Of a stretch of 64,000 bases of DNA, positions 23,800 to 33,378 are shown one piece after another. Each line of letters begins with the position of its first letter. The stretch's first letter is position 1. The notes under the pieces are model-generated. The model was not told the origin of the DNA and searched no databases. It saw only the letters and a program-made list of their open reading frames with translations. This stretch comes from Paragorgia papillata (Eukaryota > Cnidaria > Anthozoa > Scleralcyonacea > Coralliidae), in the NCBI GenBank assembly GCA_035771165.1, contig JAWNZC010000106.1, positions 248,001 to 312,000 on the forward strand, written 5' to 3'. A program made the translations under genes and the position numbers.

Positions 23800-25500
23800 T
23801 ACAGGGATTGTATCAGCTACAATAACGGAAACTACTAAACCCGCGTTATTACCAAAAAAATCATACATTGTCCTTATTTGTCATGAAATATCTGAACATA
23901 CCTCTGGTTGATTTTCTGGTTGTTTTTTTTGGCTGATTCAGTTCTGAACATACCACTTGTTGGTCCTCCTCAGAGCTTTTGTTCGGTGGAAATCGTTATT
24001 GGCCAGAAACGAAGTTAGTCTGTTTAAAAATCCCAAAAGGAAAGCTTATAACACACTTTATCGACATTTCAATAAATCGAACTCTAACAATACCTTTGAC
24101 TCTTTTCTTCCTGTTCTGGCGCAAGGTGATGTTAATCTGTTTAAAAGAACAAAACACCTCGGGGATATGTGATTTATTCACCGAGGGCTAGCCCGGATAA
24201 GCTAAATATATAATAATATAAATATAGAGTAAAACTATATATTTAAAAAACAAAACAAAAGATCTATTTGCTGGCCTTAAAAGTTTTACCTTCATCAATC
24301 TTCTTTCCTTTTCGCTTCCGTTTCTTCTGTTTCTGCTCAGCATAATGAGAAAAGCTAACAAGCAGAAGAATATGCACAAAACTAGTTGAGTTGCATTTTT
24401 GAGGGGAAAATTGAGTTCTGATTTTATGTCAGATCGGCACACCCAGGGTAACACTGAATCAGAAATGTGGCTAAAGTTAATTTAGGCAAAGTTAACTGCA
24501 GATGCAGTTAGCCAGCGGTCTCTCCTATCTTTTGGGGGCCCCAGGGGCGTCCATACATGCTTAGCTCGTCATTGAAGGATTGCGCCTTGCTGTTTGCTGT
24601 TCCTTGCCAGCTTGCTCGCTGCTCCAGCCATTCGCCTTTGCTGCTCCGAACCTGATACCCTTTCCACACCCTTTTATTCCAGGTAAGTATATCATATTTA
24701 GACTTGTTCTATATATACAATATTTACATATTCCACTGTATACTCAAACCTCTTGCTGCTTCCAATAACTTCTAACTGCTTCCAATCGTTTCCCAAGACC
24801 GGGATTACTCAACTGCTCACTCTATATAGCTGTTGCCAAGCCGATTGCCCTAGGCTAGATTGCTCCGAAATACTCAATTGCTTGCTCTGTTGCTTACTGG
24901 TAGCCGATTGCTTACAGCTAAATTGCCTGGGATTACTCTATTGCTCTGTTGCCTAGCTAATGCTTACAGTTAGATTGCTTACTCACAATCTTTTGCGTCA
25001 GTACCAGAAGGCAGGAGCCAAGGGACTTGCGGTTAAAACAAAAGTGACTACAAAGCGTTCATTGTTTGCTGATGAAAGCAACGACTTCATCTGGTCACCG
25101 TAGCCATTGCGAAGATGAAAGCACAACCCACTCTTTTGACAGCTATTCACTTTCAACCGAGATCAACTTCGACACCTGATCCTTTACCAAAGCCACAATA
25201 TGAAGTGGGAAATATTTCAACTGCGAATCAAATTGAATAAATTAACAACCAACCAATCACAATCGGTTCCCACTTTCTGTGGAAAATCCACGTGACCAGA
25301 ACAAGCTTTTCACTTCCGATGCGCAGACGCTTATACCATTTAATCACCGGATATACAAGACATGGACAGTGTTATACATCTCATTTACTCTATGAAAATT
25401 ATTACTGTAAGGAATGAAGGGTTTCCGAGAACATGTATCTCTAGTAGTGTTCTTAAATTGGTTAGCCCCATAATTTGATGACTGGCTTCCCAAGTTTCAA
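23800..25500. other. Gene-poor repeat mosaic
   Basis: Holds two copies (around 24000 and 24115) of a short module that on the minus strand reads as a peptide ending in a splice-donor-like GTAA. It recurs near 30420 and 60550. No other gene is supported. The CT-rich stretch 24570-24990 has repeated TTGCT words. Confidence 0.35.
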
Positions 25501-25502
25501 CG

Positions 25503-25740
25503 ACTATGTTTGAGATTGCCCTACACCTTATCTTGAAACTCTAATGACTGTCACGTTACGTTTCAATCTCACATCGGGGTCCACAGTAATTCGTTAAACA
25601 GTTGTGTAAAAAAATATAAAATAATAAAATAAAATAAAAAATATGCTACTTACCAAAATGCATATGGACATCGCTTTTCCCATTATTAAACTGCTGCCTA
25701 ATCAAAAGTATAATGAAAGTTTAATAAAGTACATTATTAA
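25503..25740 (+). repeat. Inverted duplication, left arm
   Basis: Reverse complement of 29477-29713 over ~238 bp, from the AATAATGTAC end to GACTATGTTTGAGATTGCCC. It includes a TAAAATAAAATAAAA run. The arms flank the R1 repeat and LINE copy at 25900-29470, so they may be the ends of a larger unit or a local inverted duplication. Confidence 0.75.
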
Positions 25741-25981
25741 TAACAGCTGGAATATTAATACTTCATTAAGGTGGCTCGATAGAGTTTTCCAAAAATCACG
25801 TGTTTATAATAATAAAAATAATATCTATTTCTTATATAGCGGTTTACACATAGTGTCTCAAAGTGCTTTAAATCTTAACTAACGAGGTAATGATCGAGGT
25901 AGACCGAAAGCTTTCAAATGGCGCCTCTAGCTGCCGCTATATTAGTCCATACTGATTACATCAAGTACCTTAAGCTAGCTA

Positions 25982-26243
25982 CAATCTTGGACAAAACCTG
26001 TTGTTACACTGCCCTCAAAAATCACCCTCACTTGAATTAGATATTTCTTACCACTTTAGCAAGAAAAATCCCCCGCCCCCCCCTGTGCAATGTTGTTCCT
26101 AATTGCAAGAAACCACTTTTGGTTCCATTTTCTGTGTAGAAATCAACATTGAAAGGGGGGAGGGGGATAAACCAAAAACACTACATTTAACAAGACTGAT
26201 GCGATTTTTTTGTTAAGTGTAACAACCGTTTTGTCCAAGATTG
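25982..26243. mobile_element. Tc1/mariner-type MITE, 262 bp, TA-flanked
   Basis: Begins CAATCTTGGACAAAAC and ends GTTTTGTCCAAGATTG, with terminal inverted repeats of about 27 bp. It is flanked by TA on both sides (25980-25981 and 26244-26245). The uninterrupted paralogue at 22107-22125 has a single TA at the join. No coding capacity. TA duplication and size fit a non-autonomous Tc1/mariner element. Confidence 0.85.
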
Positions 26244-26310
26244 TAGCTTAATCCTATTACTATCTTTTTTTACAGATTATCACCATTAGTTTTCCTAACT
26301 ATATTTATCC

Positions 26311-28974
26311 TGCTCTTTCCTAACTATATTTGTCCTGCTCAGACGCAGAATCCCAGCGTTTTATCCAACAATAGATTCGCCGTACTAAGCGTCGAAGACA
26401 GTGAGGAAACCCTAGCTGATCAAAGCCTCACCATAGTCGAACAGTCAACCCAAACGACTAAACAAAACCGCTACCGTTCAAGGGGGAGACCAGATCACGG
26501 AAGCCAGACAAACGAAGAGTCGCCAACTGGTAAGGAAAGACGCAAGGCCTCTCATCAATCAAAGAAAAAGGAAATTTACATAGCTGGAGATTCGATCCTT
26601 AAAAATCTCCAAGGTAGAAGATTATCAAGTAAAGATAAAATCAAAGTATCATGTTTTCCTGGTTGTACTACCTTAGACTTACGAGATCACACTAAGCCAC
26701 TAATCCATAAAAAGCCTGATGAAATAATTCACGTCGGGACAAACAGCCTAAGTGAACATAATTCAGCCAGATCCTGCGCTGAGGAAATAGTTGATTTGGC
26801 TCGAATGGTAGAAGATAAATCATCAGCGAAGGTTGCTATATTTAGTTTAATAAATAGATCAGATAACGAATCTCTACCCAGAAAAATTATTGATGTTAAT
26901 AAGATTGTAAAACAATTCTGTACTCAGAACAACTGGGGACACATTGATCACAGTAATATTTCAGCCGAGCGACATTTAAACCAAAGTGGTTTACATTTGA
27001 ACAAACAAGGGACAACACAAATGGCTCGTAACTTTATAAATTATTTGAGAAAAGACTAGGCTATTGCCGACTGAAAATCCGATGTAACTGTGCTCCAGGA
27101 AACTCCTTGCAAGTCTAGTTCAAAGGGTAAGTCAATTAATTTAGACTCTAATATAACAGGTCGTGGTTTAGTATTGGCATGTTTAAATACCAATAGTTTA
27201 TTAGCTCACATTGACGAGCTTAGGGTATTTACGAACACTTCTAAAATCGACATTCTTGCAATAAATGAAACAAAATTAGATTCCACTATTCATGATAATG
27301 AAATATACCTGCCAGGTTTTGAAGTCGTGAGAAAAGATCGTAATGTAAATGGCAGAAATGGCGGTGGCGTATGTTTATATGTACGTTCTAATTTAAATTA
27401 TCACATTCGGCACGATCTAGACGACACGTTATTAGAGTGTCTGAGTATCGAAATTACCAAACCACGCTCTAAATCATTTCTGGTCAGCACTTGGTATAGA
27501 CCTCCGAGCTCTCCAGTCAATATTTTTAACGCATTTGAGAAATTAATTGACAAGATTGACGCTGAGGGTATAGAGTGTCATCTGCTTGGGGATATTAATT
27601 GTGATTTGCTACCTACAGAAATTTCATCCAATGCATCTAATCTAAAGAGTTTATTTGATCTTTATGGGCTAAGTCAATTGATTACCGAGCCAACACGAGT
27701 TACTCTTAATTCGCAAACGTTGATTGATTTGTGTGTGACAAACTGACCTCAAAAAATAATTAACTCAGGGGTTCTACATCTTGGTATTAGTGACTATTCA
27801 ATGATCTATGCGACTCGTAAAACCCATTATGAACAAGGAGCCACACGTATTATTCAAACACGTATTTATAAAAATTTTAATAAGGACCTTTTGATTTATC
27901 ACAGAAATAATGGGATGATGTCCATATTCAAACAAATCCGGACGATATGTGGAACCTCTGGAAAAAAAATGATTATGGAAAGTATTGATAAATATGCACC
28001 ATATAAGAGCAAACGAAATAAACTGAAATAAACTCGGAATTACACAATCTTAACTGTTGGCTGAAAGCAAACAAACTAAGCTTAAATATAGCAAAAACTG
28101 AGTTTATGGCTATAGGCTCAAGGCAGAAGCTTTGCACAGAGGAAAATAACCAAATTCACATTGAAATCGAAAGTAAAAGGATTGAGAGAGTTGGTCACAC
28201 CAAATCATTGGGACTTACTATTGATGAACGACTCTCTTGGTCAAATCATATTGACGAAATGTGTAAGAACGTTTCTTCAGGTGTTGGTGCCCTTAAACGA
28301 GTAAGATCGTTTATCTCCACAAATACTGCAGTTCAAATTTATAATGCATTAATTTTACCATATTTTGATTACTGTAGTCCTGTATGGGATGGCATATGTA
28401 ATCAATTTAGTGATAAACTGCAAAAATTACAAAACCGTGCTGCCAGAGTGATTATGAAAACTGGTTACGAGATTAGCTCAAGTGTGCTTCTAAATACGTT
28501 GCATTGGGACACGCTTGCTACTCGTCGTAAAAAAACAAAAGTCTACAATAATGTTTAAGTCTCTAAACAACCAGGCCCTGAAATACCTGCAAGATATGTT
28601 TATTCCTCGGAGCACAGTTTATTCTTTAAGAAATTCGGAAAGGCGACTCGCATTACCCTTGCCACGTACAGATTATTTAAAAAGAAGTTTTAGCTATAGC
28701 GGGGCTGAACTATGGAATAATCTGCCGCACCATGTAAGGAATATGACCTCGTTTCGTCAGTTTAAAAAGGAAATAAATTACTTATTCTGAACATCGGATT
28801 TTCACACGGCAATCACGTAAAACAGTATTTTTTGTTTAACTTCTTTATCTACTTCTCTAGTGTAATATATATTGTAATATATTTAATTAGTTTTATTCTT
28901 GTTAATTTTCTTAATTATGTAAATAGTTATACTGATGATTTTACCGTGTATAAATAAATTATGTATGTATGTAT
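26311..28974 (+). mobile_element. CR1-like LINE, truncated and internally deleted
   Basis: ORF1 (open from about 26339 to 27056) is an SGNH-hydrolase-type protein: IAGDSILKNL (block I), HVGTNSL (block III), SGLHLN where an Asp normally starts block V. ORF2 starts around 27090 with an exonuclease-endonuclease-phosphatase domain (LNTNSLLAHIDELR, INETKLD, NGGGVCLYVR, GDINCD) to 27746, then frames drift to 28031. From 28050 the C-terminal RT region resumes (LKANKLSLNIAKTEFM, then LGLTIDERLSWSNHI, to 28790). The RT catalytic core is deleted. The 3' end is a GTATGTATGTAT tail at 28974 that joins CCTAACCCACC, the sequence continuous in R1 copy 1. Confidence 0.8.
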
Positions 28975-29470
28975 CCTAACCCACCCTGTCAACGTTCCCG
29001 GTGGGAGGAAACCGGAGAACCCGGAGAAAACCCACGACCCCACTTGCGATCAGATGTTCGATGCAGGCTCGAACCGTGACTTCAATGGTGGGAGACCGTC
29101 GCTTATTATACATTTTCAGTTGAGTACCCAACTAATAAAACTGTCTAAACAGAACAGCAGGGAAATATGTTACCGCTATGAGATCGTCTGTGGGGAAATT
29201 TTGGAAATGTGATGAAGGTATGACAACCAAGATTTCTTCATGGTTCACAAACAATCTGTCGGTGAACCATAGTTTTAAAGTATGTCAATCAATTAGGGGA
29301 AACACTGACGTTGTTCGTTGAAACGAGGCATTTCAACCAGGAAGATGTATAAATATTGGAAGATGAAGTGGTGGTACGAAGAAGCCGCATTAGAGCCAAA
29401 TGTTTGATCAACTATAACTCGAAACTTTGCCGTTCCCACCAAAATTTATGCCAAAAATTTTGCGATTGCT
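28975..29470 (+). repeat. Repeat family R1, copy 2, part downstream of the LINE
   Basis: Continues the R1 sequence from CCTAACCCACCCTGTCAACG with over 90 percent match by eye to 22180-22680. The upstream half of the same copy is 25925-26310. Confidence 0.75.
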
Positions 29471-29476
29471 GTTATT

Positions 29477-29713
29477 AATAATGTACTTATTCAACTTTCA
29501 TTATACTTTTGATTAGGCAGCAGTTTAATAATGAAAAAAGCGATGTCCATATGCATGTTGGTAAGTAGCATATTTTTTATTTTATTTTATTATTTTATAT
29601 TTTTTTACACATCTGTTTTACGAATTACTGTGGACCCCGATGTGAGATGGAAACGTAACGTGACAGTCATTAGAGTTTCAATATAAGGTGTAGGGCAATC
29701 TCAAACATAGCCG
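29477..29713 (-). repeat. Inverted duplication, right arm
   Basis: Reverse complement of 25503-25740. It lies directly after R1 copy 2. Confidence 0.75.
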
Positions 29714-30690
29714 TAACTATAACTCGAAACTTTGCCGTTCCCACCAAAATTTATGCAAAAAATTTTGCAATTTTTTTGCAATTTTTGCAATGAAGATCAG
29801 AGGTGGGAAAAATGAATAAAACGGAATAAAATTTACAATTAAAAAATTTGTTAAGGCTATACACGCAAGATAATGTAATGTGATGAATCACAGAAATCGT
29901 GTCTCCAGACGACGTTAACACCTTGTTCATAGAGCTTGTTATCCTGGATAGACCACAATGCATTGCGAATTCAATATGGCGTCGCTATTAGTGAAAAGGT
30001 CTATTGCTTACACCTATTTTCTATTTCTTAAATATTATGCGTGGATTATTGAGAATGTATCTGAAATTCGTGACACTTCGTGAGAAGTCAGTTTTCTGCC
30101 GGTTTATATTATTATGAAACAACTAACAACATATGTACGCAATTCATTTCAACACTACGTAGTTCCTGACAACTTGACGGATTTATATGGCGAAACAGGA
30201 AGTTTCACCATTAGGGACCACCAATCAAAGCAAGCTATTTGAGCCGTTAACCAATGAATCTTGTATGGATGCATGCGGTTTGACAAGCATTTGCATTAGG
30301 CCCTAATATCAGGGCCTGATCGCAGCTTATATTAGTCCTAGACATATTGTTCACATTTGCATACTGGACATTGAATTATTTACCATCAAAATTAAACTGT
30401 AAGATTACCTTCGACTCTTTTCTTCTTCTTCTGGCCGGAAGTTAAGTTAGTCTGTTAAAAAGAAGGCTAAAACTAATATATATTTTTATTTTAGTTATTT
30501 TTTGGTTTTGTGACTTGATGCTTTATAAAAATGTTTCCTGTTTTGTGGTACTTACCAAGAAATGTAGTATTTCGTTTTACTATCTGGATCCTTCTAAAAT
30601 GGATCCAGACAGATAGTAAAAGGAAATACTACACCCAGCCACAGGCCTCATTAATATTTTTTGTGCCTGCAAGCGGAATATATAATTTGA
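29714..30690. other. Intergenic DNA with a hairpin at 30557-30630
   Basis: No gene is supported. At 30557-30630 an inverted repeat of about 25-bp arms (GTATTTCGTTTTACTATCTG, then GGATCC; mirror GGATCC, then a near-complement) surrounds a ~9-base loop. A splice-donor-like repeat module lies near 30420. Confidence 0.45.
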
Positions 30691-30699
30691 AAATGTGCC

Positions 30700-31466
30700 T
30701 GCAAAAATTACTCTTACTTTTAAAGTGCCTCTATGGCCTGTGGGATCTTTACATATTTAAATAACTTAGGTTAAAAGAAAATGTTTCCCGAAAATTTTTC
30801 TCAAAAATATTAAATCCCCGCCCAGCTACAGCGCTCCAAAGTTGGCATCTCTGTAACTGTGACCGTACCTGTTAGGGACCTGGTGCGAGTTTACTGTGTT
30901 GCCTTGCAACCAAAATAAAAAGGACAGATAATCTTCGATCTGCGCGCAGTTTATGAAAATTTTTTTGAAATAGAGACTTGCCATCAAGATTTTAAAACTG
31001 TATTCGTGGAGCGACTAATAATCTAAAGGGTAAGTACATTCGATTATTTCTGTATTTTCATTAAATAGTGAGTTAAATTGCAGACTTTTGATGTTGTCCT
31101 TGTTAAAATGGCGCATGTAACAATCATTTCCGAAACATGCAGTCAAAACTAACCCTGTAACTAAAAAATAAACATGTTTTGTGCTTTTTGGTCGCAATAT
31201 TTGGAATCCCAAGTGGAATATCTACAAAACTGTCGGTAATTTTACATCAGTTTACTCGCCTATTTGACAAAAATGCTCATTGGTCTGACGAGTACGACAT
31301 CGTCGCCATTGTTATTGTCGAAGCTCGCAGCATAGAAAATCCAGAATATATTGTCTTCTGGATTGTCTATGCTTGCAGTCAAGACTAACCTTTGCCTCAG
31401 AATCTTGTGTGCACAGTTTGCAAAACTGACTCTATTTGTAAACCAGCATAATATGTAATCTACTAT
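30700..31466 (+). repeat. Long inverted repeat, left arm, outer part
   Basis: Reverse complement of ~52568-53370 with gaps. Shared blocks include AAGTGCCTCTATGGCCTGTG, ATAATCTTCGATCTGCGCGC and ATTCGTGGAGCGACTAATAA. The last is followed in this arm by AAAGGGTAAGTACATTCG, a good splice-donor context. The minus strand encodes a 60-residue frame nearly identical to one in the right arm. The arm is cut by the Polinton at 31466. Confidence 0.85.
31461..31466. repeat. Polinton target-site duplication, left copy (TACTAT)
   Basis: TACTAT precedes the first base of the terminal repeat and is repeated right after the other end at 51352-51357. The unoccupied homologous site at 52568-52573 carries one copy (as ATAGTA on this strand). 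Six base pairs is the diagnostic Polinton/Maverick duplication length. Confidence 0.95.
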
Positions 31467-31735
31467 AGTAGTGTCAAAAGGCCGATCCTGGGACATAGTG
31501 TAATGGCCGCCAAAAAGGTTTTGAAAAGCTTACCCACCCCCTTCTAAAAAGGTTTTGAAAAGCTTACCCACCCCCTTCTAAAAAGGTTTTGAAAAGCTTA
31601 CCCACCCCCTTCTAAAAAGGTTTGCGACCCCCTCCTTGGAATTTTTGATCTCCGATCCTGGGACATGTTGCAAAATGGTTGCCAAGTTTTTGGGACTTGG
31701 GGTTTTGGGGGTTTTTGGGACATTTTCAAAATGGT
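31467..31735 (+). repeat. Polinton left terminal inverted repeat
   Basis: Starts AGTAGTGTCAAAAGGCCGAT. It contains a 34-bp direct repeat (GGTTTTGAAAAGCTTACCC core) starting at 31512, 31546 and 31580, with a partial fourth at 31614. The phrase CCGATCCTGGGACAT occurs twice (near 31482 and 31653). Homology to the right end stops near 31735, just before the first gene. Confidence 0.95.
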
Positions 31736-31785
31736 TTGGGGTTTCTGGATATTTTTGGGATTGGGTTTTTTTTGGAATTAAATAA

Positions 31786-31986
31786 ATGAATAACAAACGG
31801 AGTAACCTATGTCCAGACAAAGAAAAATGTATGTGGGTGGGTTTTACAAAATATTCAGGTAAGCCACCAAATATTATATATTTTAACAAAAGTACACATC
31901 CAGGAACAGTTTGCACTTATATACACCCAGGCGAAACAAAAGTCCAGATGTTGGTTAGAACAGGGGTGTATGACACAGTTTTTTGA
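31786..31986 (+). CDS. Small Polinton protein, unknown (66 aa)
   Basis: First gene inside the left terminal repeat; the ATG follows TTAAATAA directly. The protein starts with CPDKEKCMWVGF (a CxxxxxC pair) and ends in a beta-like GTVCTYIHPGETKVQMLV. I do not recognise it. With the AATAAATG start context shared by the other element genes, it is likely real. It precedes a coiled-coil ORF by ~40 bp. Confidence 0.6.
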   Translation: MNNKRSNLCPDKEKCMWVGFTKYSGKPPNIIYFNKSTHPGTVCTYIHPGETKVQMLVRTGVYDTVF

Positions 31987-32025
31987 ATTGAAATATTTTT
32001 TTTGGAAAAAATTAAAAGAATAAGA

Positions 32026-32301
32026 ATGAACTCAAATGAAACAATTAAAAGTTTAAAAGAAGAACTTGTTGAAAAACTTGTTCTACTTTCAGAAAACAGT
32101 ACCAAAGAACTCGAAACACAAAACAAGAAACTGAGAGCCCACATTAGGCGCCTTGAAAAAGAGAAAACAGAACATCAAGAACACACAAAATTTCTTGAAG
32201 AAGAAATCGAAACATGGGCCACAAAATGGAATGAAAAATTTCCACTTAGAAAACCGTTATCAAAGAAAACCTTTTTCAACACAACACCATGGAAATACTG
32301 A
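32026..32301 (+). CDS. Small coiled-coil Polinton protein (91 aa)
   Basis: The start is the ATG at 32026, preceded by AGAATAAGA, the same context as the minus-strand gene at the right end (51029). The open frame extends upstream but without an ATG. Residues ~5-75 are a Glu/Lys/Leu-rich heptad region (for example ELETQNKKLRAHIRRLEKEK), strongly coiled-coil. No catalytic motif. It could be a structural or scaffolding protein; function unknown. It is followed by a 218-bp gap with a TTATAAC palindrome. Confidence 0.65.
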   Translation: MNSNETIKSLKEELVEKLVLLSENSTKELETQNKKLRAHIRRLEKEKTEHQEHTKFLEEEIETWATKWNEKFPLRKPLSKKTFFNTTPWKY

Positions 32302-32447
32302 GACACACCTTCAAAAACCACCACAAAACATAAACAAAAATCTTTAACAAAAATGTTAAAAAATTTTTAAACATAAAGGGGTAACCAACTTCTTTTTTAG
32401 GTTTTAATATAGTTTTTCCAAACACCATACACCATACTTCTGAAAAC

Positions 32448-32468
32448 TTATAACATTTTTTGTTATAA
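32448..32468. terminator. Palindrome TTATAAC-N7-GTTATAA, copy 1
   Basis: A 7-bp inverted repeat around ATTTTTT, preceded by CTGAAAAC and followed by a T-run. It lies in the gap between the coiled-coil gene and the first fibre gene. The same motif recurs at 38650 and 39460, always between genes. I infer a transcription terminator or a protein-binding operator; the sequence alone cannot decide. Confidence 0.5.
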
Positions 32469-32519
32469 CTTTTTGCCAAACATAAAAATTTTGGATACAA
32501 AAAAACCTCTAAATAAATA

Positions 32520-33344
32520 ATGAGTTATTATTATGGTTATGGAAGACAGAGAAGATCATTTGAAGATGGTTCTGACATGGAAAAGAAAATTAAAGAAATT
32601 GAAAAAAAATTAAAAAATCTTTCTTTGCATAACGAAAACTACAAAACTGTTTTTGATCTTAACATAACAAAAGCTGTCAAAACATTTGAAACAGTCAGTG
32701 GGGTAAAAAGATTAACCCAAGCCAGACAAGGAAACTCTGTTTTATGGCAAGATGACAAAACAAAGGCTCCAACATTTGGTTCTGATCCCACTGGTCCTGG
32801 TAAAGATTACATTGAAAACAAGGGCGGTAACTACATGATGTTTTGCAACACTGAAATGCAGTTTAACGATGTTTCTGTTTTTGTTGTTTGCGCTGTGGTT
32901 GATACATCTGTTCCTGACGATTGGTGTTATCTTATTGGGAATGATAATGGTAATTATGATAAATATGTTAGCTTTAAATCTTACTCTTACTCCAAAATGA
33001 TAATTGGTGGTGTAAGGCAAGACAATAAAAAAACTTTTAATATTGTTGGACCCCACAGTATTCTTAGTAAACACTTGGTTTCCTGCCATTGGTTGGGGAC
33101 TGGTTCCTGTGTTTACGTAAATGCAAAAAAGGAAACAGGATCAGATTTTAAATCGGATTTAGCAGATATTGGTAGTCCATTTGGATCTGTTTTTCTAAAC
33201 AAAAGATTGAGTGGAGCCCCATCAAATAGTACCCAACTGAAAGGAAAAATTTATGGGATTAAGATCGTTCATGGACCATTATTGCCAGACGAGATTGTAA
33301 AAATTAACAAGGATATGATGAAGGAATATGGAAACTTCATTTGA
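32520..33344 (+). CDS. Putative fibre protein 1: tail peptide, coiled coil, lectin-like head (274 aa)
   Basis: The ATG follows AAATAAATA. The N-terminus MSYYYGYGRQRR shares MSYYYGY with the next gene, a likely docking tail as in adenovirus fibres. Residues ~20-38 (MEKKIKEIEKKLKNLSL) are a trimeric-type coiled coil. Residues ~75-270 form a beta-rich globular domain with a jelly-roll/LamG-like pattern (YMMFCNTEMQFNDVSVFVVC, LKGKIYGIKIVHGPL); the closing PDEIVKINKDMMKEYGNF resembles the end of laminin-G/concanavalin-like folds. I infer a trimeric receptor-binding virion spike. No catalytic residues are evident. The lectin assignment is a fold guess and not a family match. Confidence 0.6.
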   Translation: MSYYYGYGRQRRSFEDGSDMEKKIKEIEKKLKNLSLHNENYKTVFDLNITKAVKTFETVSGVKRLTQARQGNSVLWQDDKTKAPTFGSDPTGPGKDYIENKGGNYMMFCNTEMQFNDVSVFVVCAVVDTSVPDDWCYLIGNDNGNYDKYVSFKSYSYSKMIIGGVRQDNKKTFNIVGPHSILSKHLVSCHWLGTGSCVYVNAKKETGSDFKSDLADIGSPFGSVFLNKRLSGAPSNSTQLKGKIYGIKIVHGPLLPDEIVKINKDMMKEYGNFI

Positions 33345-33378
33345 GTTTGTGGTTTTGTTTTTTTGACCAAGATAAATA

